Shown here one piece after another: positions 1-12,660 of a stretch of DNA of 64,000 nucleotides. Position 1 is the stretch's first letter. Every line of letters starts with the position of its first letter. Below the pieces are notes generated by a model, which was not told where the DNA came from, did no database searches, and worked only from the letters and a program-made list of their open reading frames with translations. Source of the DNA: Acridotheres tristis (taxonomy: Eukaryota > Chordata > Aves > Passeriformes > Sturnidae); the NCBI GenBank assembly GCA_037013685.1, contig CM072897.1:18646643-18710642 (forward strand), written 5' to 3'. The position numbers and the translations under genes were made by a program.

Positions 1-3000
1 CCCCCCTGGGTCCCTCCCGCTCTGTCCCCGGAGCAGGCTCCTCTCCCACTGCCCTCGCTGCCCAGCACAGCCTCCCCTCCCTCACCTCGCCAGGCACTTT
101 GCTTCCTCTCGGGATGCACAACCGCTGGGAATGCCCATCCTGAGGTCTTATTAAAAATAATCCATCCCTGGAGCTGTCCTGCGTGGTGGTCTGGTTGTCC
201 GCTGCGTCTCTCTGGGTCTGTTTTTAAGGCGCTTCAGCGCTTAAGAGTGAGTTCCCAAGGCAAAGCTGTGGATTTCGTGGCTCAAAGCAGGGGATTCCTG
301 TTAAGGTCACTGAGGACTTGGTCTCTGTTCGCTGAGTTTCTCCTCTCTGGGATTAACCTCTGAAAACTGGGGTCATTTATGCGAGGAGTTGGCCTGGAAC
401 AGCCTCTGGTGTGCAAATCAGTGTCTGGCCTTTGGCTCTGGTCTGAGAGCTCAGCCTCAGCTCCCCTGCTTGGCTGGGATGTGACCCACAGGAAGGAGTG
501 TTTTCCTGACCTTGGATTTCGGGGCTGAGCCAAACAGAAGTTGTTTGTTGATGAAGCTGAGTCTTTTGAGGAATCAGAGTGAAAAAAATTCTTTCTCTTC
601 TTCCTCACTTTCATTTTAACATTGTCTTGTGACGCTCAGGAATGGGAAGAGTTGGGACAATTGTGTTCCTCTGATATTCCTTCCAGGGAGTGGAATATAT
701 TGCTGTTCATGGACATGGGATTTATTGCTTCGGCTCTGAGGAAGTAAATATTCCTAGAATCACAGAGCAGTTCGGGTTGGCAGGGAAATTAAAGCTTATC
801 GAGTTCCACCCCCTGCCATGGCAGGGACACCTTCCACTGTCCCAGGCTGCTCCAAGCCCCAGTGTCCAACCTGGCCTTGGACACTGCCAGGGATCCAGGG
901 GCAGCCACAGCTGCTCTGGGCACCCTGTGCCAGGGCCTGCCCACCCTCACAGGGAAGAATCTCCTAATATCCAGTCTAATCTCTGTCAGTTCGAAGCCAT
1001 TCTCTGTTGTCCCTTCACTCTAAAAAAGTCCGTCTCCATCTTTCTTGTCATTGCCCCTCAGCTGCTTTGTGCACATCAAAGTTCTCCTGGTATCTGACAG
1101 AACAGGGCCGTGCTCACTCTTTATTCACTGTACAAACAAAAAAAGGTTGAAGGTGATTTCCAACCAGTAACTCCCACGTCAGGCTCACTTCTTAACGAGG
1201 ATTAACACATATCCCACCGTGGATTCCCCTGTGACAGCTCTCTGCAGCTCATCTGGTCCTTGTGGGAGGTTCTGTATCCTTCTCTCAGGACTGCAAGTTT
1301 TTGTCTTACCTTTTTTTTTTTTCCCCAAGAAAAATTCCTCAGTCCCCAGCAGCTGGTTGAGAGGAATTTTTGACTGCTGCTTCCTGGAACCTCGAAGCCT
1401 CGTTGGTCTGGTTTGAAATGGAATCCCAGCCTGTGGGACAGCCTGTTCCCTGCCAGGGGCTGGATCCAGGTGTTGGCTCTGTGCTGGGGTGACAGTGTCC
1501 CACTAACACCGCCTTCCACATGCTGGGGAAGGAGCAGAAGCCTCCTCACCCTCCCAGCCCGTGGATCTCTCTTGCCACAGCACCAGGGTTGTCCCTGCTT
1601 GCTGGAGCTCCCAGTCCAGTGCTTCATTCTCCTCGAATCCTGACGTGACCAGGATCTCTGCCTTTTCAGGAGACTTTGTTCATGATGTTTGTTAAGCTGT
1701 GTGTAAAATAAGCTGCTTTGGTCCAGTTAAAAATATCTCTGGCTGCTCTGTTACTTATTGGAACCAGTTAATGAGAGATGATTAACTTCCTTCCTTTATC
1801 TAGTAACCTGCTGGAAGTGGCAGCTGCCTCCAAAACTTTGATTCAAGCTTCAGACAGAGCTGGAAACTTCCATCCTCTCCGGAGATATCAATAATGAAAT
1901 CCTCAGGATTTCTCTCAGTGCATATTCCAGGCAGTGGCAGCACTCTGAGTCTGCAGGACTGGTTATATCTGGGGCAATACTGTGATATTTTGACAACTGT
2001 GTTAAGTTCCAGGTGATTCTAGGTTGAGCTCTTTTTCCTTGATCTCATCTAGAGAGGCCTCTCATTTTGTTTTTTTAATCTGTGGGAAAAGAAAGAAAAG
2101 AAAAGAAAAAATAGAATTCCTCATACAAACCTGTTGTATCCAAACCTTCCAGCAGCGCGACAGCAACTTTGTATTTGCATCAAGCTGCGTTTGAAAATAG
2201 TTTTAAAATTTGTGGCAGGGTAGTTTGGTCGAGATGTGGAGGCATCTGAAGCCATGAAAGACAACATCACACATCCCTGGAACTTGAGGAAGTGATGGTT
2301 GGAAGGGCAACAAAGGGGATCTGCTCATGGCATCCCGCAGGTCGAACCCGTCGTTGATTTGTGAGCTTTGTGGCTGGGCACACTTATTGTGGCCCCAAGT
2401 GGTTCTGAATTAAATCCCTGATTCTTTCCAAGGTTTGTTTCAAGAGGCTCGGCTGCCCTTTGCTGTGTAGCTGGCAGAAAATAACAGTAAAACAAGAAGT
2501 TTGTGGGCAGCTCCTCGCTGATCCCTGCGTGCCTGGTGCTCGCTCATCCCTCACTGCTTGCTCTGGGCTCACAGAAGCTGCTGCCAGTGTATCACCCTCT
2601 GCTTTCCTTCCTGCCCTGCCCAGGCACGTGTCCAAACACTTCAGCTTTGTTGCAAATTCCATGCTCTTTGGGTTCCTGTTTTAGACACGCTTGCACAACA
2701 GCAGGCGAGTTAAGCAGAGCTGCTGGGTCTGGGCCTTACGGCCTAATTAAGTGATTTTTTTTAGAGCTGTGCAGTAAGATGAGATCTTGTCTACCTTGGG
2801 AATCAAACTGGTGCAACTGAAACCGTGGTGCTGCTCTCCCTGCCCGTGGAGAGCCTCCAGCTTTCTTTTGAGTGCAGATGAGCCAGGGGAAGTCAAACGT
2901 GTGTTTTATGGTGGTACTGTAGCATTTCTCCTTATTCCCAGCCTGGCCACCCAGGCTCTCCAAAGGATTATGCAGCTTTCACTTTCCACTTCCCACACCT

Positions 3001-4462
3001 TGAAGGGAGTTTCTCTTCCTGGTGCAGTTGTTTTCTGCTGGACTTTAGTCCAGCTGGGGCTCATATGCTCCAGACTAAAGGGTTTGTGCTGATGTGCAGC
3101 AGTAATCGTGTGAGGGGAAGTGTGAACTTTTGCTGACAGCCCTTATCTCTGCACAGATGAAGCTTCCAGAGGAGTCAGGAGTGAAATAAAAGCATGTTTT
3201 ATCTCCAGCACGGCAGCCCTGCTGCTGCTTCACACTTTTTGCAGCCCTTCCTCGCTGGGGAGTTGAACTTCCCCGAGCAGCATCGGAGAATCCGCGATGG
3301 CTCAGCCCGGGGTGATTCACAAACGAGTGCGACCTGTTGGTGGGGAGTGCCTACCATGCAGGAGCTGTGCAGTTACTCATTAACTGCTCCATGAGGATCC
3401 TGCTCGGCAGAAGGCTGCGCTAGAACCCCGGGAATGGCTCCTGAGGGATTTTCCTCCATGCCCTGGCTCCCTCAGCCCCTGCACGCCCTAGCTCTGTCAG
3501 TCCCGCACGCCCCAGCGCAGCCTCGCTTCCTTCTCACCCCATGAAGCACCAAATTAGGCTGGTCTGGACACACGAGGTGCTGCGAGAAGGAGAAGAAGCC
3601 ACTTTTTAATTTTCTAATTTAATTTTCCCACACCTGACTCTCAGGTTGAGAGGCAGGAGGATTTCTGAGTTCAAAAAAGGAACTTTTCTGCTTTGGGAAT
3701 AACTGAGGAGTGCTCCAGAGGGCAACATCTGGCTGCCCAAGAGGAATCTCTGCATGAAAAGGAGTGGGTAGAAAAGAGGAGATAAAAACAGCTGTGTGCA
3801 TTGCAGGTGAGGGGAGAGAGGTGTGCTGAGGTGCAGAGAGCTTGTTTTTAAACATCAGAGGATTTGATGGAGACGAGTGGGAGGTGCTGTGAGTGGAAGT
3901 GAGAGCTGTTATGCCAGCAGCATTAAAACCTCCTAAAATAATTGGTGTCACACCTCCAGCTCAGTTTTCCTGAGTGTTTCACTTATGCAGAGCAGTCAGT
4001 GGCATTTTAGCTTGCTGGCACGTCTCAGCCAGGACCAGCTGTGTCTAGAACCTCATGCTCGCTCTATGAGGCCCAGCAACATCCTGGATGAGTCCAAATC
4101 CCTGGAAATTAGGAATAACTCTCTGTAGGTGAGCAGAAGTAGCTTGCACAAAGTATTCCTGTGCCAAAAGCACGTTGTGGTTGTTCAGACATCCCTCTTG
4201 GCTGAACAGGAGATTATTTCTGTTCACAAGTCTTGCCTTGCTGGTGGTCACCTCCTTGGATATTTAAATTCCATGCCAGCCAGGGCCATCTCCCTGTGGC
4301 AGGGATGTGTTTCACCCCCTGAAATTCCCAGCTAACAAGCAGATGGAAAGCAGGCAGCATGGATAAGATGGACCTGATGTTCTTAAAGGCTTTTTCCAAA
4401 CTGAAATCAGTGATGATGCCCCATATCCAATGCTGATTTACCCCTGTGCTCTCTCCCTCCAG
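1..4462 (+). other. SCAMP2: Probable SCAMP2 intron 1; no coding exon recognised
   Basis: No exon, RNA gene or complete mobile element is recognised here apart from the CR1 fragment near 0.75-1.1 kb. The first SCAMP2 exon seen (4463) begins in the middle of the protein, so an upstream exon coding for roughly the first 19 residues must lie before it. I searched for a start followed by an NPF motif and found none, so exon 1 is probably left of the window. Calling this whole stretch intron is an inference. Around 4350-4420 there is weak similarity to a CR1 tail, too short to call. Confidence 0.55.
749..1095 (-). mobile_element. CR1 LINE 3' fragment (antisense)
   Basis: The stretch reads as the reverse complement of a CR1 3' end. 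It has a tail near 'agaatcacagagcag', then the blocks 'cccctgccatggcaggga', 'ccaggctgctccaagcccc' and 'tccaacctggccttggacac', and then 'tcacagggaagaa'. It is 5' truncated, as most CR1 copies are, and has no coding capacity. Confidence 0.85.
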
Positions 4463-7400
4463 GACCCCTCGGTGACACAGCTCACAAACACCAGCCAGAG
4501 TGGCTTGGATGAATTCAACCCCTTCTCTGAGAGCTCCCAGCTGGTATGTGCCACATGTCTTTGTGCTCTGTGGACCTGATGTCACTTTTAGTGGTGTAGA
4601 AGGTCCCTTGATAGGTGCAGCTCAAAAAACAAGAGGAGTTCCCAGCTGATTTCTACATGGATGTGGCTCATGGCGTGCAGGAGTGGGCAGTTGCTCCTGC
4701 ACTGCAGCTGTAATAAGCTCCCAGCTGGAGCTCTCCACTCACATCATGGAACAGCTCCTCTCCAGCTGGCTGCTGACCCCAGGGAAGCCCCATGGAGTGT
4801 GGAGGGGAAGGTGCTTTGTGGCAGGACACAGCAGGATTTCTTTGCTCCCTGGGCTGGGAGCTGAGCTGCCCTGGCGGTGCCACTGAGAGATGGCTGGCAG
4901 AGCCTCATCCTTATTCCCTGGCTGCTGCCATGAGCCAGGTGGGAGAAGGAGGGCAGGAAAGGGAGATTTTGAAATTAAACAATTCACCAGGAGCCTGTTG
5001 TGTTTCTCCTGCCACGTTTTTCCCTGTGATTTCTTGCAGACGAATGCGGCGCGGACGACGCCGGCGGTGCAGCCCTCGGGCCACTCGCAGCCGGCCGTGC
5101 TGCAGACATCTGTGGAGCCCACACCACAGGTACAGCCCCTCTCTGCTGCCCTGCCAGCCTCCTCGAGCTCCCAGGACCTCTGGGAGCACAGGATTCCCTG
5201 GGGTGGTGACTGGGAAGCTGCAGGTGATCTTTTGGGCTTGCATTTCCAGGGCAGATCTTTATAGGGAATATACACGTACAGTCCTCCTTATATCTCTTTC
5301 CCTGTCCCTCTGGTGGCAGAGCTTGCTTTGTCTCATGTCCTCTTGGCTCTGGCTTCCCCCTGGAAGTCTCAGATTGTATCCTGCTAATGCTTTTAGCTTA
5401 GTTCTGGTGTCTGGTCAGACATGCCAAGAGAATAATTGCAAGTACCCAACTGCCAGGACAATCTCATCCAAAGAAGTGAGGCTGCTGGGAGAAGGAATCA
5501 TTTCTCAGAATACAAAACAGGTGGAAGAGGGCATTAAGAGGTGTGGTAGGCAGCTGGGCAGGGAATTGTCCTGGTGAGCCCAGGAGCCCTGCTCACCACT
5601 CTGTTGTGAGGTGCTCAGAGCAGGGAGGTGAAAACATCGAGGTAGAAGCTGTGGATAAGCTCCTCCTCCCAGCCCTGTGTTCCCGTAGGATAACTTAATT
5701 TTGTCCCCCAGTGGCCGAATCAAAGTGTCTGAGCTTTCATGTCACCCTGTGCCCCGCTTCCTTCCCAGCCTGGCGCCTGGTGATGCCCCCACAGCCCAGC
5801 CCAGAGCAGGGCTGACCTCTCTGATCTCTGTCCCCTCCCCAGGCTGTGGCTGCAGCAGCACAGGCAGGGCTGCTCCAGCAGCAGGCAGAGCTAGAGAGGA
5901 AGGCAGCTGAGCTGGAGAAGAAGGAAAGGGAACTGCAGAGCCACGCAGCCCGCATCGACCGTGAGTACTGACACCTGCCCAGGGCAGCCTTGGGTTTGCC
6001 AGGATTTCAGGAAAACTCCTGTGGCAGCCCTTCTGGGACAGTGCTTGGCATCCCACGGCTTCCAAAATGGGAAGGCAGCTCAGAGGTGGGATGTTGGGGC
6101 CAGCTCTGCCCTCAAGCAGCTGCATTTCAGCACCAGAAGCTCTCAGGCACCGATCTGTACCCGTGCCAGAGCTGGTGAGTGACACTGCCACGCTGGGGCT
6201 GCTCACTGAGAGCAGCAAAGCTCTTCTTCTCAGCCTCAAGGCTCTCCCAGCCACAGGAACCCAATATTTTTCCTCCTAGTCTTGGTTTGAAGTGGCTGAA
6301 TCTGGGCTTGCAGGGCTGAGTGATGGTGGCTGGGATGGCCCTTTGGCCAATACAGGGGAATTCTGCCTCCCTCAAGGGAAAACCACTGTACACAGCTGCC
6401 CTGCCAGCAGTTTATCCCATTCCTGCTGTGCTGCCTGCCCAGATGTAGGACCTGCCCAACCCTTGAGCTCTGCCAAGGTTTTAATGTGTGAATTAAACAA
6501 TAGCTGAACGGCTGCTTGGAAATTCTGGGGTGGGAATCAGTGTTTGAATGAGACAAGAGCAAGTGAAGAGCTGCTCCTTCCTCCCTTGCACAGCGAGGCA
6601 GAACAACTGGCCACCTCTCCCCAAGAAGTGTCCCATCAAGCCATGCTTCTACCAGGATTTTTCTGCAGACATCCCAGCTGACTACCAGAGGATATGCAAG
6701 ATGCTCTATTACTTGTGGATGTGTAAGTAACAGCTTGAACTGCAGTCAGAATTCTTTTTGAGGAGGGTCTGTCACACTGAGCTCTGTCACACTGTTAATG
6801 CTGTTGGTGTTGTCTGCAAGGGTAAAATCACATTTCCCTCCCTTCTTATGAAGGTAAATGTGAAGAACTCCAGGTTTATGCTTTGGGAATAGCTCATTTA
6901 TGACAGAATTTTAATTGTTTAATGGAGGCTTAAACAACTATTTAAGATTTGGCTGTGAGCAGCAGGATCAGAGGAGCTTCTTAGGTCGAGCTCTGTTTCC
7001 CTTCCAAAGAAGGAAGGGAAATTAGATGGCCCAAAGTCACTTTAATTTCTGCAGCTCTCCATGTGTTCAGTGAGACATAAGGGATGCTTTGGAGTTTCCA
7101 AGAGCTTGCTGATGTTGTTTTTCTCTCTCTCCCACCCCAACCAGTGCATTCCATCACCCTGCTCCTGAACCTGCTCGCTTGCCTGGCGTGGTTCACAGTC
7201 AACAACAGCAGAGGAGTGGACTTTGGTCTCTCCATTCTGTGGTTAATTTTATTCACCCCTTGTGCCTTTCTCTGTTGGTACCGACCAATTTACAAGGCTT
7301 TCAGGCAAGTACTGTTTTTTTAGTTTTTTTTTTCTGTGACGAGGATGTATCTTTTAGTGGGAGGAGCTTTGGGTTTATCTGTTCCCATCGTGTTTTGCCC

Positions 7401-10400
7401 CCAGGATTTTTCCAGCTCTTTGCATCATTAGATAAACCCAAACCACTGTGTTACTAAACATATTAGATCTGTCTGATAGAACTTAATTATGGTGATCCTT
7501 TTTCACCCTGAAATCCAAGCCTAGGCAGACATAGGGCGCTTTTAATTCATGTTTTATTCACTTTAATAATTTCTGAGATGCTGTTTGGTACACTGATGTC
7601 GAGCACGCTGCATTTGTTGAGGGAGCTGCCTTCACCCCATCTTGTGCTGGGCACTGGATTTGCAGTGGACACATCAGGGTGCCCAAATTCCTGTCCACAT
7701 CACCTCCCCTCAGCAGCTCTTCCCTGGAGAAAGGAGTTCACTGAAGCTGTTCCTCTCCTCTCAGAGCAGGGACTCAGTGTGAAGATCATGATTTTCACTC
7801 CTGTTGCCATCTCTCCCGCAGGTCTGACAGCTCCTTCAGCTTCTTCGTCTTCTTTTTCATCTTCTTCTGCCAAATAGCAATCTATGTCATCCAGGCTGTT
7901 GGAATTCCTGGCTGGGGAGACAGGTAGGCTTGGCTGTACTGCTGATCCCTTTTCTCACCAGGGCTGTGGCTGGCAGGAGCTCTGGGGCCTGGTTCTGACA
8001 GCTGCCTCTTCTTCCTGCTGTGGTTTTCCTCTCTCAGCCCACGCTGAGGTCCCAGCTGGGCTGCCTCCCTCCTCTGCTCTTCCCATCCTAATCCCAGCAT
8101 GTGAAGGAGTATGAGAAGGGGGGTATGTGAATTACTGGATATGGGACAGAAATCCTTCTCTGTGGGGGTGCTGAGGCCCTGGCACAGCTGTGGCTGCCCC
8201 TGGATGCCTGGGAGTGTCCAAGGCCAGGTTGGACCCTGGGGCTTGGAGCACCCTGGGACAGTGGAAGGTGTCCCTGCCCATGTCAGGAGAGTGGAACGTG
8301 ATGGGTTTTGAGGCCCCTTCCGACCCAAACCATTCTGTGAGAACTCTTCCATGCGTCTTCTGCTGTCTTCCCCCTCAGTACAGATCACGTTTGCTCCTGT
8401 GGTGTGAACCAAATCTGCCTTGTTCAAACTGGAGCCTTCCCTGAAAGCAGTGTGGGGCTGAGGGATCTCTGACCTGAAATCTGGCTACTGCTCAGCCCGA
8501 TACTGCTGCCTCCATGCCCAAACTCTTCCTGAATCTCTCTGGAGCATGTGGTTGGGGGCTGAGATAAGCAGAGAGGCTTTTAGCCTCGCCCTTTCTCAGT
8601 GACATTGTCCAGAAGGGTGAGCCTGGGCTTCTGGAGTGGGTCCAGCAGCCTCCTGTCAGCAGCTGTGCCCTGCAGGGAGAGCACAGCCTTTCCTTTCGCC
8701 TCGGCTGCAGCTCCCATTCCGGAATTATGGAGCACAGGGAAAAGGTTAGCAGCCCGTGGTGCTGCTCCCCAGGGGAAGCCTCCAGTGGGAGCTGCTATTT
8801 TCTGCATAAGGGCTCATGGGCAGAGCTGTCCCCGGCCTCCCTGAGTCACAGGGGACAGGGAGGGGGTTTAGTCTGGCTTGGAGAGGCTGCCTGGAGCTTT
8901 CTGCTCCGTTTCCTCCTGCCAGACAGCATGGATATTTTCGGCTGCAGCGCTTTCTGCTTCCCTGTGCTGCACACGGGATGGGTCCCACTCCCTCCTCCCT
9001 CCTGCTGGCACACGGTTGAGTTGAGCAGTTGGAAAGGTTCCCTTCTCCTGCACCCAGGAAGGTGTTCTGAGTGAGGTGTCTTGGTATTCTCAGCCACATC
9101 CAAGTGTTGGTAACTCCTTGAATTCTCCCTGCCCCTTCCCTCTAACAACTCCCAGTGTCTGTAACTTAGAACTGTGGAGTCACAGAATGGTTTGGGTTGG
9201 AAGGGACCTTAAGGCTCGTCTCATTCCACTGTCTTGTGTTGCTCCAGCCTGGCCTGGGACACTTCCAGGGATGGAGCAGCCACTGTGTGCCAGGGTTTCA
9301 CCACCTCCATCCCTTCCTGCCTCTTCCTCCTACTCCTGACCCTTACATCCCTGTCAGGGTGACACTCAGGTCCGGGCTCCAGACCTGCCAGCCAATCTCT
9401 TCCAATTTAGCTGCTCCAGCCTATCTTTACTCCACTTAGCTGAATTTTGAGAAGGTGCCCATGGAAGTCACCGTTGGCGCCGAGGGTATTGATTTTGCTG
9501 CCTGAGGGGAGGGCACAGGGCTGGAATGTGAGTGGCATGAGCACAGTCCTCCTCTAGAAATGCTAATGGAAACTCTATCCTCAAAACAAGGGCCTGGATC
9601 AGCTCCAGGCTGCTGTTTCCACAGCTGTTTGGTTTTGTAGTGCCCTGTAACCTTGCCCTGAAGCCTGTGTGTGTGCCCTGTGCCTCCTGAGCTCCAGCTG
9701 TGCTGGAATGCTGCCCGTGCTCACCTCCTTCTCTCCCTGGCAGCGGCTGGATCGCGGCGCTGTCGGAGGTGCACGAGAACGTGGCTGTGGCCGTGATCAT
9801 GATGGTGGTGGCAGCCTTCTTCACGCTCTGCGCCATCCTCTCCCTCTTCCTCCTCAAGCAGGTGAGTGCCTCGGGGGCTGGCAGAGCTCAGGCTGCTCCC
9901 AGGGGTGCTGGGTTTGACACCTCCCTTCACCCGGCTGGGAATGATCATGGGATCGGGGTGCTGGTGGGATGAGAGGTTTTAATTAAAGTGGTTTTGTTTG
10001 TGCTTCCTGCATCGATGCCAAATTGTTTGGGTACTCTTGAAGTGGGAAGTAGCCTCCCTTTGGAGTCACAGAACCATGAAATGATTTGGGAAGGGACCTT
10101 AGTGCTCATCTTATCCCCTGCCAAGGGCAGGGACGCTTTCCACTATCCCAGGTTGCTCCAAGTCCCAGTGTCCAACCTGGCCTGGAACATTTCCAGGGAT
10201 CCAGCTTCTCTGGGCACCCTGTGCCAGGGCCTCCCCATCCTCACAGGGAAGGATTTTTTTCCTGATATCCCATCTAACTGTGCCCTCTGGCAGTTTAAAA
10301 CCATTGCCCCTTGTCCTGCTTGGAGCTGGCAGAGCAGAGGTGGCCGTGGCTCCGTTCAGCATCCAGGGATTTTCAGTCACTGCTCCCACAGCGTTGGGGG

Positions 10401-11067
10401 CCTTTTCAAAGCCTGATGGGATCCCAATGAGTGCCTTCCCACTGGTTCCTAAACCCAACCCTCCTCCCTCCTGCTGCCTGACAACAGCAGGGCTGGATTT
10501 CTGCAGGAACAGCAGAAATGGAGCTTGGGGGAAGGCAAGGACAGGCTGGACTGATCCTGTTTTTATTGGTACTTCCTCCTTTTCTCCTGCAGTTATCTTG
10601 AAGGAAATACCTGATGCTGTTGGCACCTTCAGGCCTTGCCCTCCAGTAAAATACTGGGGGAAGTCTGAGCCATCACAGTGGGGGGAGTTTTGGGTCTGAA
10701 ACCAGCAATTTTGCTGAGACCTTCAAATTCTTCAGCAAATGAAGGATTCTTTTCCTGAAATGTGCAGCATCCCATGCTGGGAGCCATGGAGCCACTGGCT
10801 GCAGCTCATGCTCTCCAGCTGTCAAGGGAGCTGCTTGGGCAAGGAGGAGCAAGGAGTGTGCAGCAATCCCATAGTCACACTCTGATTCCCCTCACCCTGT
10901 CCCTCTCCTCTCGTTGCCAGGTGCATTCCCTGTATCGGCGCACAGGAGCCAGCTTCCAAAGGGCCCAGGAGGAGTTTTCCCAAGGCATCCTCACCAACAG
11001 GAGCTTCCAGAATGCAGCAGCTGGGGTGGCCTCCTCAGCTGCACAGAATGCTTTCCGGGGAAATTAA
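4463..11067 (+). CDS. SCAMP2: Secretory carrier-associated membrane protein 2, exons 2-9 (5' exon missing)
   Basis: SCAMP2 is a four-pass post-Golgi/endosomal membrane protein that acts in vesicle recycling and exocytosis. Coding exons: 4463-4543, 5040-5129, 5843-5960, 6594-6722, 7145-7304, 7822-7923, 9744-9861 and 10921-11067 (stop TAA). They join in phase to 314 residues; with a first exon of about 19 residues the length fits the family (about 330). Exon 2 carries the FNPFSE (NPF) motif that binds EH domains. Exon 4 is a Glu/Lys/Gln-rich coiled coil. Exons 5-8 hold the four membrane segments, and exon 6 ends in the conserved [11 protein letters not shown] amphipathic segment between the second and third of them. 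Exon 9 is the cytosolic tail, ending FRGN. The exon 6 donor is GC, not GT. Identity as SCAMP2 rests on close protein similarity and on ULK3 following in the same orientation, as in mammals. Exon 1 is not seen, so the entry is partial at the 5' end. Confidence 0.95.
8130..8345 (+). mobile_element. CR1 LINE 3' fragment (sense)
   Basis: Sense-strand CR1 3' end in SCAMP2 intron 7. Recognisable blocks are 'ggacagaaatccttctctgt', 'tgaggccctggcacag', 'gtccaaggccaggttgga', 'aaggtgtccctgcccatg' and a terminal 'cccaaaccattctgtga'. Confidence 0.9.
9176..9345 (-). mobile_element. CR1 LINE 3' fragment (antisense)
   Basis: Antisense CR1 tail in SCAMP2 intron 7, opening with 'gagtcacagaatggtttggg' and 'ttggaagggaccttaa' and continuing with 'ccagcctggcctgggaca'. 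The right edge is blurred and may run to about 9440. Confidence 0.8.
10063..10330 (-). mobile_element. CR1 LINE 3' fragment (antisense)
   Basis: Antisense CR1 3' end in SCAMP2 intron 8. Blocks 'tcacagaaccatgaaatgat', 'aagggaccttagtgctcat', 'ccctgccaagggcagggac', 'gtccaacctggcctggaa' and 'tcctcacagggaagga' follow in the usual order. Confidence 0.9.
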
Positions 11068-12350
11068 CCCTTTTCCCAGGAAATCCAGCCCTTCCCGGGA
11101 AATCCAGCCCTTCCCGGGCAGCCTCCCACTCGCTTCCTCTGCCCTCATCTCCCCAACCTTCATCTTTTTGTTTGGTTTTTTTTTGTTTTTTCTAAAAATG
11201 CACTTTTTGGGGGTACCATGTGAGCTCTGTGATGCCGACACTCCTGATGAGGAGAGGGTTTTTTTCAGCTTCAGCTGAGCTACGGTTTGGATGATTCGTT
11301 TTCCCTGTCTTGTTTTAGGGTGTGGGGAGATGGGGGAAGACATTCTCTGAGGCAAATATTCCTCTCTCCAGGACCTTCTGGGTGTTTGTCTCTTCCTCCC
11401 CTCGCTCTGTCTGTAGCAGGAAGATGAGGGGAAGCAGGTTTTTGATTTTACTCTCTCTCTTCTCTCGGCCTTTGCTACGAAGAATTTGATTATCTGCTGT
11501 TTTGGGAGGGTTTTGTAACGTGCATGTAGTTGATGTCGTTAATTTTAAGAACAGAAACTGTACTTTTGGTTTATTACACTCACACAATGCTGTGTTTTGT
11601 CCTCATAACTACTGGGCTTCCTGAGAGCCAGGATAACATAACACAAAGGAAAATCTGGGAGCAGGGGGGAATGTGTGGGGGGATGCATTTCCCCTGGTCC
11701 CCCCAGGGCACATCCCTTGCTTCCACGAGGATCCTGCAGGTGCCAGCCCCGGGCATGAAGTTGGGGAGAAGGGATCAATGATGGCTTGAAACCAGGAGAG
11801 GGAGGGAGGGAAGGGAAAAGGAATTTTGGTTTGGCTCCCAGCTCCAGGTTGGGGCAGCTGAAGATGCCAGGTCACACACAGTGCCTGTGACGCCTTTCTC
11901 CAGCTAACTTTGAATGAGTCTTTCTCCAGGGAAGGCTCCTCCCTGCCTTCCTCCTCACGAGTTTAATGGGTTTTTTTTAGCTGGGAAGGAACTGTCTTGA
12001 TGTGTGTTCAGCTGCATCCCAAGCTGGAATGTCCCCTGGGATGCAGGGGTGGATGGGGGCAGACTCCCACCTCTCCCTCCTTCAGCCCCGAGCTTTGGGT
12101 GTCATGGTTTGGGTTTGGGTACCCCCGTGGAGGGGGTTTGATGCAGATTTGGCTTTGTGGTGCCCCTTTGCCAGGGCGGGGGTTGTATTAGCCCCCATCC
12201 TGTGCTGGTGCGGGGCAGCGGCGGGGCGCTGGGGTACAGAAATCGGTATTTTTACACCCTTTTCCTTCTGTATTATTATTTTTTTTTCCCCTGCGTCTGA
12301 TCTTTTAATGTTTAAAAAATTATTAATAAAAAATTGTTCACGTGGTCCGG
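11068..12350 (+). other. SCAMP2: SCAMP2 3' untranslated region
   Basis: The stretch from the SCAMP2 stop to just past the AATAAA at 12325-12330 has no other gene. It contains T-rich and G-rich runs and no conserved frame. The end point is inferred from the polyA signal, not observed. Confidence 0.7.
12325..12330 (+). terminator. SCAMP2: SCAMP2 polyadenylation signal
   Basis: A canonical AATAAA lies in an AT-rich patch about 1.26 kb after the SCAMP2 stop and is followed by a GT-rich stretch. Only about 330 bases separate it from the ULK3 start codon, so the two genes are packed tightly in the same direction. Confidence 0.7.
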
Positions 12351-12359
12351 ATACGGTGC

Positions 12360-12660
12360 CTGTGCCAGCGGGAGGGGGCGTGGCCATTAGGGGGCGGGGC
12401 TTTGTGCGTTGGGGGCGTGGTCGGCGCGGATGGGGTGGTGATTGGGGGCGTGGCTTGGTTCGCGGGCGAAAGCCGTGTGGGCGTGGTCAGTGTGGATGGG
12501 GTGGAATTGGGGGGGCGTGGCTTATTTCGCGGATAAAAGTCTTGTGGGCGTGGTTATGATGGGTGGGGCGTGGACATGGGCGTGGCCTGAGCGCGGCGCG
12601 CCGGGAAGGCGGAAGCGGCTCCCGGGCCCCGAGTGCCGGGACCGGGGCTCCGGAGGGGCC
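12360..12660 (+). promoter_or_regulatory. ULK3: ULK3 promoter and 5'UTR, GC-rich tandem repeats with GGGCGTGG boxes
   Basis: A very GC-rich interval lies between the SCAMP2 polyA signal and the ULK3 ATG. It contains repeated GGGCGTGG and GGGGCGGGG boxes (GC/CACCC-type sites of the Sp/KLF family). Two imperfect units of about 67 bp can be aligned, at about 12443-12509 and 12510-12573, each with GGGGGCGTGGCTT, then TTCGCGG, then GTGGGCGTGGT. A looser partial unit lies before them. No clean TATA box is present; the second full unit has GATAAAAG near 12531. The transcription start is not determined. Confidence 0.7.

Noticed and set aside
1..4462. Search for SCAMP2 exon 1 (start plus NPF motifs)
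   Set aside because: No ATG followed by the expected Asn-Pro-Phe pattern and donor was found.
4792..5577. 261-codon plus-strand open frame
   Set aside because: Overlaps SCAMP2 exon 3 in the wrong frame and runs into the introns.
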